The notes under the pieces: model-generated
The model's database searches: none
The model's input: only the letters and a program-made list of their open reading frames with translations
Told to the model about the DNA's origin: nothing
DNA from: Cloacibacterium caeni
Lineage (GTDB): Bacteria; Bacteroidota; Bacteroidia; Flavobacteriales; Weeksellaceae
Length of the DNA stretch: 64,000 nucleotides
Direction: 5' to 3'
NCBI RefSeq assembly: GCF_907163125.1
Contig: NZ_OU015319.1
Location: forward strand, 1,054,001-1,118,000
Part shown: positions 58,698 to 64,000 of the stretch, piece by piece
Position numbering within the stretch: position 1 is the stretch's first letter
How the letters are laid out: each line of letters begins with the position of its first letter
Made by a program: the position numbers and the translations under genes

Positions 58698-59459
58698 TTA
58701 GCTCAATAATTTTTTGATGACATTTTGATAATTTTCTGACACTGCCAATTTGATAGTTTTTGTCATATAGTCTTTGTCATAAACTTTCAGTTCTACACTT
58801 GCAGATTTACTGTCATATTTTGAAATGTATTTTTTATTCACTCTAAAAGATTTATGAATGGTAACAAATTGAGTAGAATATAAACCTTTTTCTTCCATTT
58901 TTGTAAAGGAAAAATCAATTAATTTTTCAGAAGGCCTATTGGTAAAATGAATTTGTTTGTTATTGGATTCTGAGCCCAATTGTTTATCTGCACTTAAAAA
59001 TACAATGTCATCAATGAGAATCTTATTTCTCTTAGTTTTATTAAAATCTAAATAGATGTATTGAAGATTAGAAAAAAGCTCAACTTCTTTTAGAAACCTT
59101 TTGAAGCTTTTTAAAAACTGTTCTTCTGTAAAAGGTTTGGTTATATGGTCTACACATATTTCAGCATCTCTTTTTAGGGATTCCATATTTTCCACATAAT
59201 CTGCTGTATTGACACTGGCAAAAAATACGGGGAGTTGTATTTCTTGTGCCACTTCAATTCCTGTCATACTGTCATTTCCTAAATCTAAATCCGTCAACAA
59301 AATATCGGGAAGTGTGGTAGACAATTGCTCAAAAAAGTCATCAGAGTTTTTACTCTTCAGTACAATTTCTACATTTTGTATTTTTAGAATATATTCTGAT
59401 AGTTTTTCTAGAAGTTTACTGTTATCTTCTAAAATTGCAATTTTATAAGTTCTGGTCAT
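58698..59459 (-). CDS. LytTR-family response regulator in the restriction operon
   Basis: 253 aa. A receiver domain (AILEDNSKLLEKLSEYI, phosphoacceptor in ILLTDLDLGND, ITKPF Lys) is followed by a LytTR DNA-binding domain (NKILIDDIVFLSADKQLGSESNNKQIHF, TIHKSFRVNKKYISKYD). It starts 4 bp after the mcrC stop and no histidine kinase is near. This suggests that the regulator is made together with McrBC and may control the defence cluster, perhaps the viperin next door. Confidence 0.85.
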   Translation of the reverse strand: MTRTYKIAILEDNSKLLEKLSEYILKIQNVEIVLKSKNSDDFFEQLSTTLPDILLTDLDLGNDSMTGIEVAQEIQLPVFFASVNTADYVENMESLKRDAEICVDHITKPFTEEQFLKSFKRFLKEVELFSNLQYIYLDFNKTKRNKILIDDIVFLSADKQLGSESNNKQIHFTNRPSEKLIDFSFTKMEEKGLYSTQFVTIHKSFRVNKKYISKYDSKSASVELKVYDKDYMTKTIKLAVSENYQNVIKKLLS

Positions 59460-59463
59460 TTAT

Positions 59464-60702
59464 TTAAAACAATTTTAAAATTTCTTCACCCAAATAAATA
59501 TCTAATTCTTCTTCTTTAAATATGGAAATCTTTCCTAAACAACAAGAATGTTTATGATCTTCATAACTGATAAAATGGTCTGAATGTAAATGGGTACTCA
59601 TTGAAGGATACAAAAGTAATGACCTTGTAGATTTCCAAAACTCATTATAAACATACATTTGCCTCAAATCATGAATAGACGGTTCCGCGTAATCAATATT
59701 CTTCCATTTGGTATCTATGATGAGAAATTCTTCTCTATTTTCATAGTTCTTTTTCACCAAAACAATATCAGGACGAATGGTAATTCCATTCCAAAAACCT
59801 TTCGAGTTTTGTCCATAAACTTCTACTCCTTTTTCTTCAGCAACTTGTTTTAACCTTACCAAAACATATTCTTCCCATAAACGATTCATATCAAAAAGTA
59901 AAGCAAGCATATTTTCATTTCCGCTAGCAACATTTGGAGCATAATTTAAAATAATTAAGCGCGCAATAGCCAAAACCGTTTCATATGGTGCCGTTTTTCT
60001 GGTTTTGGGAATTTTATTGAAAGTGTGGTGAGTTGCTTGTATAGAAGTCACTTCAGGAAAATCTAATTGTACTGACTTACAATGATGATATAGATGATTT
60101 CCTTTTGACATAGATGCCACAATTTCTAAAGCCTGACCAATAACTTGATGAATCAAATGATCCTTCTCATAGACTTGATGAGTGGTATAAAATCTTTCCT
60201 TATGAACCAGATTTTTTGAGAGATGTCCAGAAAACTCTAACTTTCCCTTTAATGCCTTGATATTCTTAGTCTCCTTATAATATTGCTTAATAAGTCCTTG
60301 TCGGATTAAAAGTTCTACTTCATTCAGAAACCATTCAAAATAAATATCGAGCAAATGAATGTTTTGTTTCTTAATTTGAGCTTCACCTACAGCGTTTACT
60401 TTAAGTTTTTTGGTAACTTTAAGCATTTGGATTAATACACTCTGCCAAAGAACTGTATTGGTTTCATATTGGTCTATTTTCGGTAGAATCTCAATGACCA
60501 AACCATCTACTTGCAGAACCCCCACATAATTTTTGAAAGTAATTTTTTTATAACCTATATTAAAATACCTGTTCTGATGCAATTCATTGAACTTCACTAA
60601 AGCATTAAAGTGGCTTTCCTTAAAAAGCACACCATTATATTCTGTGCCATATTGCAAAGAATTATATTCAAAAACTTGTATGATGTTCTTAGATTGCAAC
60701 AC
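59464..60702 (-). CDS. mcrC: McrC-like restriction nuclease subunit (locus 2)
   Basis: 412 aa. N-terminal McrC fold (GYKKITFKNYVGVLQVDGLVIEILPKID) and C-terminal PD-(D/E)xK (IRPDIVLVKKNYENREEFLIIDTKWKNIDYAE). It overlaps mcrB by 14 bp. It is clearly divergent from the McrC of locus 1, so not a recent duplicate. Confidence 0.9.
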   Translation of the reverse strand: MLQSKNIIQVFEYNSLQYGTEYNGVLFKESHFNALVKFNELHQNRYFNIGYKKITFKNYVGVLQVDGLVIEILPKIDQYETNTVLWQSVLIQMLKVTKKLKVNAVGEAQIKKQNIHLLDIYFEWFLNEVELLIRQGLIKQYYKETKNIKALKGKLEFSGHLSKNLVHKERFYTTHQVYEKDHLIHQVIGQALEIVASMSKGNHLYHHCKSVQLDFPEVTSIQATHHTFNKIPKTRKTAPYETVLAIARLIILNYAPNVASGNENMLALLFDMNRLWEEYVLVRLKQVAEEKGVEVYGQNSKGFWNGITIRPDIVLVKKNYENREEFLIIDTKWKNIDYAEPSIHDLRQMYVYNEFWKSTRSLLLYPSMSTHLHSDHFISYEDHKHSCCLGKISIFKEEELDIYLGEEILKLF

Positions 60703-62755
60703 GGTTAAGTAAATGTTTTATTGAATCAAGAATATTAAAATTGTCATCAAACTTTTTAATTTTAAATAGTCTTGAAGTTTCGGGCTTTTCTAATGTTTTA
60801 CCATTCCATCTTGCAAATTCTACCTTACTTTCTTTTGGTTCAATACATTCTACAAAACCTTCTCCCAATATCAAGGCAATTTTTTCATAATCGTGATAAA
60901 AATATTCTTGCAAAAGAGGAATGATTTTATTGGTAAAAGCTTCTTTCAACGCTTCTGTATCATTAGGTTTAATGTTGATAAAATAAGAATGCCCTATGGT
61001 ATGATCTCTATCCAAAAGAGCCTCAATTCTACTATTAATAGTTTTCAATAGCTCTCCCAAGTGAAAATCATCAAACTGAATTTTGTTTAATGCTTCATAT
61101 TCAGGCATCATTTCTACAAAAGAAAACCTCCTTCTAAGTGCTGTATCTAGAGCTTCTACACTTCTATCTGCGGTATTCATTGTTCCAATGATATGAAGAT
61201 TAGATGGTACACCAAACTTCTCTTTGCTGTATGGTAAAATCACTTCCAATGCTTCATTCTTCCCTAATCTTTTGTCTTCTTCTATTAAGGTTATCAATTC
61301 ACCAAATATCTGAGAAACATTACCTCGGTTGATTTCATCGATGATGAGTACATATGGTTTGGGAGCTAATGGAATTTCTAATTGAGTTGTTGTAGTTTGG
61401 GAATTTATTCTGTTATTTATATAATTTAAAACTGCCCAATAAGCAGTAGAGTTTGAGCCTCCAATAACCGCTCTAAATTCTTTATCGATATTTTTAATAA
61501 CAGATAAGTCAGGAAATGCTTCTTGTAATTTTTTAGCCCTTGAAAAAGAAACAGTATAAATCTTGGCTTCTTTAGAAGATTTTGGTTGAACTTTTAGATT
61601 TCCTTTTTCTGAAATATCTACTACTTTTAATCCCATTCCTACTGTTTGAATATTGAGGATAAGTGATTCTTCTTTCTCTAAATACTCATAGGCTTCAGAA
61701 ACCAAATCATCCCAAGCATCATCAAAGGTATATTGCTGACTCAACTCTTCTGATTGATATCTTATTTTTCTAGCTTCTTCTGCTATTTGTTTAAAAATGC
61801 CTTTCTTCACTTCATAAATCACAGATTTTCTTCCTTCCTCATCTTCTTCTATTTCTGGTTTTATACCCTCAATGAAATCCTCATAACTCATGCTTTGATG
61901 AAAAGTGGTGAACATAATTTGTCCTTCTTTTAACTTTTTATCAAACAAATCTTTTACAGCTTTTCTATCATTAAAATCAAGTTGCTTTACTTTATCCTCA
62001 TTAATAATTTCTAAAGCTTTATTGATGGTATTATATGTTTTTCCTGTTCCGGGAGGGCCGTAGAGGATTTGATTGAGAGGAAAAGTAGATTCAGAGAAAT
62101 AATTCAAAGGAGCAAAATCTTCTTCTTCAAGTTCTTCCTCCATCTCTTCTATAATTTTATATTTTTCAAATCTTTCTTGCATTTTTTCAAACATTTTCAT
62201 TTGTTCGCTAGACGTAAAACGATGGGCTATGAAATCTGAGTAAATATTTTTTAATTTATCTATTTCCTCATTTACAATTGGTACTATTTTAGATAGAAGA
62301 TCATTCAAATCATTTATGATTTCTATAAAGCCATTGTATTTTCGAGGCGAATAAATAGCAAAAAACTCCATTTTATTTTGTTCAGGAGCATAATGCGTAT
62401 TCTGGAATTTACCTTCAATCCTTGTCTTAATATTTCTAATTAATTCAAGAGCATACTCATTCTGTTTACCAGATGGATTTTTAGTTTGATTAAATTGAAT
62501 AAAAAATTCAAACCCTTCTTTGAATCTTAAATCAAAAACTAAATTAATTAAATCACCTGAAGAACCAGGATAAGAACCAGGTATAAACCAAAATGTTGTT
62601 GAAAAATATTTCGATCTTTCTGTTCCAATAAAATAATTAAGTTCTGCTCCTTTATTTGCTTTTTGCCTAACCGAATAAGTAAATGTATTATCTTCTTCGT
62701 ATTTAGATTTTAACCAATTAAAAACGTCTTTCTGTAATTCTTGATATTTAGTCAT
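60689..62755 (-). CDS. mcrB: McrB-like AAA+ GTPase with MrcB_N domain (locus 2)
   Basis: 688 aa. The N-terminal about 180 residues match the MrcB_N (DUF3578) reader domain (FNWLKSKYEEDNTFTYSVRQKANKGAELNYFIGT). A Glu-rich linker precedes Walker A GPPGTGKT (233-240), Walker B LIIDEINRGNVSQIFGELITLIE, and IGTMNTADRSVEALDTALRRRFSF. Start 26 bp downstream of the hsdR stop. Confidence 0.92.
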   Translation of the reverse strand: MTKYQELQKDVFNWLKSKYEEDNTFTYSVRQKANKGAELNYFIGTERSKYFSTTFWFIPGSYPGSSGDLINLVFDLRFKEGFEFFIQFNQTKNPSGKQNEYALELIRNIKTRIEGKFQNTHYAPEQNKMEFFAIYSPRKYNGFIEIINDLNDLLSKIVPIVNEEIDKLKNIYSDFIAHRFTSSEQMKMFEKMQERFEKYKIIEEMEEELEEEDFAPLNYFSESTFPLNQILYGPPGTGKTYNTINKALEIINEDKVKQLDFNDRKAVKDLFDKKLKEGQIMFTTFHQSMSYEDFIEGIKPEIEEDEEGRKSVIYEVKKGIFKQIAEEARKIRYQSEELSQQYTFDDAWDDLVSEAYEYLEKEESLILNIQTVGMGLKVVDISEKGNLKVQPKSSKEAKIYTVSFSRAKKLQEAFPDLSVIKNIDKEFRAVIGGSNSTAYWAVLNYINNRINSQTTTTQLEIPLAPKPYVLIIDEINRGNVSQIFGELITLIEEDKRLGKNEALEVILPYSKEKFGVPSNLHIIGTMNTADRSVEALDTALRRRFSFVEMMPEYEALNKIQFDDFHLGELLKTINSRIEALLDRDHTIGHSYFINIKPNDTEALKEAFTNKIIPLLQEYFYHDYEKIALILGEGFVECIEPKESKVEFARWNGKTLEKPETSRLFKIKKFDDNFNILDSIKHLLNRVAI

Positions 62756-62781
62756 TAGTGTTTAGTTTAGTTTATTATATT

Positions 62782-64000
62782 TTACCCTTTATATTTCTTA
62801 AAATTCTCTGCTTGTTCAAAAATCTCTTTATACACCTCGTCTCTGTCTATTGGTGGATAATCATTTTCTGCCAAGAGAATAATCAAATCTACTTTTAGTT
62901 CGGCTTTTATATCATCTCGTTTACTCCAATCGGTGTATTTGGTTTTATCATCTACCACTAGTTTTACTTTTTTGGCTAGCTCAATAAGTTTTTCGTCTGC
63001 ATAAGAAAAATCATACTTCACGGTAAGCATTTTCAAAATATCATAAAAAGCTTTTTCTTCGATGTCAATCCCTAGTTCTTGGAAGGAGTCATTTTCTTTT
63101 TTCAAAGCGTAATAGAGTTCAATGATTTCATTGGTAAAATCCTCTAAAACTTCACTTCGCAATACATCACCTTCTTTACGCTCATTGTATTTTTGTACGA
63201 TAGCTTCTAAACGTTTACTAAAATCTATTCCCATCACTTTATTCACCTGCTTCATTCTATCGATGGCTTGTTTCAATACTTTTTGCAAGAGTTTGAACTT
63301 GGTATTAGGCAGTTTAATCTTATCTAATTTGGCTAAATAATCATCAGAAAACAAATCAATTTCTTGGGCTTCCTCTTCACCGAGTTTGAAAATCTCTTCT
63401 ACACCTTCGCTTTCTATGGCTTCTTGAATCATCGCTTTTACCTTTTCGTTCATTTGCGAAGCATCGGGAGCGGTTCCTTTGGTGAGCTTGTAAATAATAG
63501 AACGCACCGCCAAATAAAAATGAATCTCATCTTTCTCGGTTTCAGAAATAGATTCACTACCCGAACAAATATCAAAAGCCAATTTCAAACGTTTTACGAT
63601 GTTCATAAAACGAGTTTCCAACTCTTTGGTCTGTTGTACAAATTCCGCTGCTCTATTTAGGGTTTGCAATTGTTCTATAGGAGTACCGTGATAATATAAA
63701 TGGCTATTAAACGTATGGAAAATACGGTGCAACAAATCCAGTTGGTTTTTCACCACTACTACAGAATGTTCTATTTCTTCTATATTGCTTTCATTGCCTT
63801 GGTTGTATTGTGCCAATGCAAGATTCATTTGTTTTTTGATTCCGATATAATCTACCACCAAACCTTTTTCTTTACCTTCAAATTTTCTATTAACTCTAGA
63901 AATCGTTTGTATCAGATTATGCCTTTGGATGGGTTTATCAATATAAATAGTATCTAAGAAAGGAACATCAAAACCAGTGAGCCACATATCTACTACTAGG
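62782..64000 (-). CDS. hsdR: Type I restriction endonuclease subunit HsdR, C-terminal part (runs off the window)
   Basis: The frame is open to the window edge (LVVD before [19 protein letters not shown]). Visible are helicase motif V and motif VI ([27 protein letters not shown]) and the C-terminal helical domain ending [25 protein letters not shown]. About 406 codons of an expected 1000 or more are seen. It heads mcrB, mcrC and the response regulator on the same strand; hsdM and hsdS should lie to the right. Confidence 0.88.
   Translation of the reverse strand, partial: LVVDMWLTGFDVPFLDTIYIDKPIQRHNLIQTISRVNRKFEGKEKGLVVDYIGIKKQMNLALAQYNQGNESNIEEIEHSVVVVKNQLDLLHRIFHTFNSHLYYHGTPIEQLQTLNRAAEFVQQTKELETRFMNIVKRLKLAFDICSGSESISETEKDEIHFYLAVRSIIYKLTKGTAPDASQMNEKVKAMIQEAIESEGVEEIFKLGEEEAQEIDLFSDDYLAKLDKIKLPNTKFKLLQKVLKQAIDRMKQVNKVMGIDFSKRLEAIVQKYNERKEGDVLRSEVLEDFTNEIIELYYALKKENDSFQELGIDIEEKAFYDILKMLTVKYDFSYADEKLIELAKKVKLVVDDKTKYTDWSKRDDIKAELKVDLIILLAENDYPPIDRDEVYKEIFEQAENFKKYKG

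Overview
The window looks like a Bacteroidota genome, most likely Flavobacteriia of the Chryseobacterium/Weeksellaceae kind. The evidence is the tra gene set of Bacteroidetes conjugative transposons, promoters of the TTTG-N19/20-TAnnTTTG type, low G+C outside the conjugative element, and core genes such as mnmE next to a GH89 glycosidase. The species is not determined.

Region 1 (1 to about 27.6 kb) is most of an integrative conjugative element (ICE). A gene start at the left edge (probably a mobilization protein) diverges from traA-B-C-D, then traE-F-G-I-J-K-(extra ORF)-L-M-N-O-Q, all on the + strand. An AT-rich SIR2-HerA antiphage module with its own repressor-like HTH gene sits on the opposite strand between traD and traE. 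A TIGR02391 (Ymh) gene occupies a second cargo slot behind the tra terminator. Two HTH genes, a strongly folded candidate RNA and a receiver-like protein follow. A long minus-strand operon (ssb, DUF932, small unknowns, PRTRC E, C, B and ThiF) converges on them. A tyrosine integrase and a zinc-ribbon/HTH gene close the element.

Region 2 (27,624-49,466) is a 21.8-kb genomic island in the 3' end of mnmE, bounded by an 18-bp direct repeat (17/18 identical) that encodes the last codons of MnmE. Its mobility end carries integrase, HTH/excisionase, VirE-like helicase, a toprim primase broken by an IS3-family element, and a winged-helix gene. Its cargo is defence: a type I restriction-modification plus McrBC five-gene operon, a reverse transcriptase with a candidate 294-nt upstream RNA closed by a 12-bp stem and a divergent partner gene with YodC-like domains, and HipBA. 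The RT, RNA and partner gene form the best candidate for an undescribed or poorly described system.

Region 3 (49.4-55.6 kb) is chromosomal: mnmE, a NagX/HGSNAT-like membrane acetyltransferase, a GH89 alpha-N-acetylglucosaminidase and an L,D-transpeptidase lipoprotein. A second, nearly identical copy of the IS follows (55,694-57,120), this time without a target duplication.

Region 4 (57.1-64 kb) is a second defence cluster: a prokaryotic viperin followed by a decayed nucleotide kinase, a LytTR response regulator directly behind mcrC, mcrB, and the end of a second hsdR running off the right edge. No tRNA, rRNA or CRISPR array was recognised.
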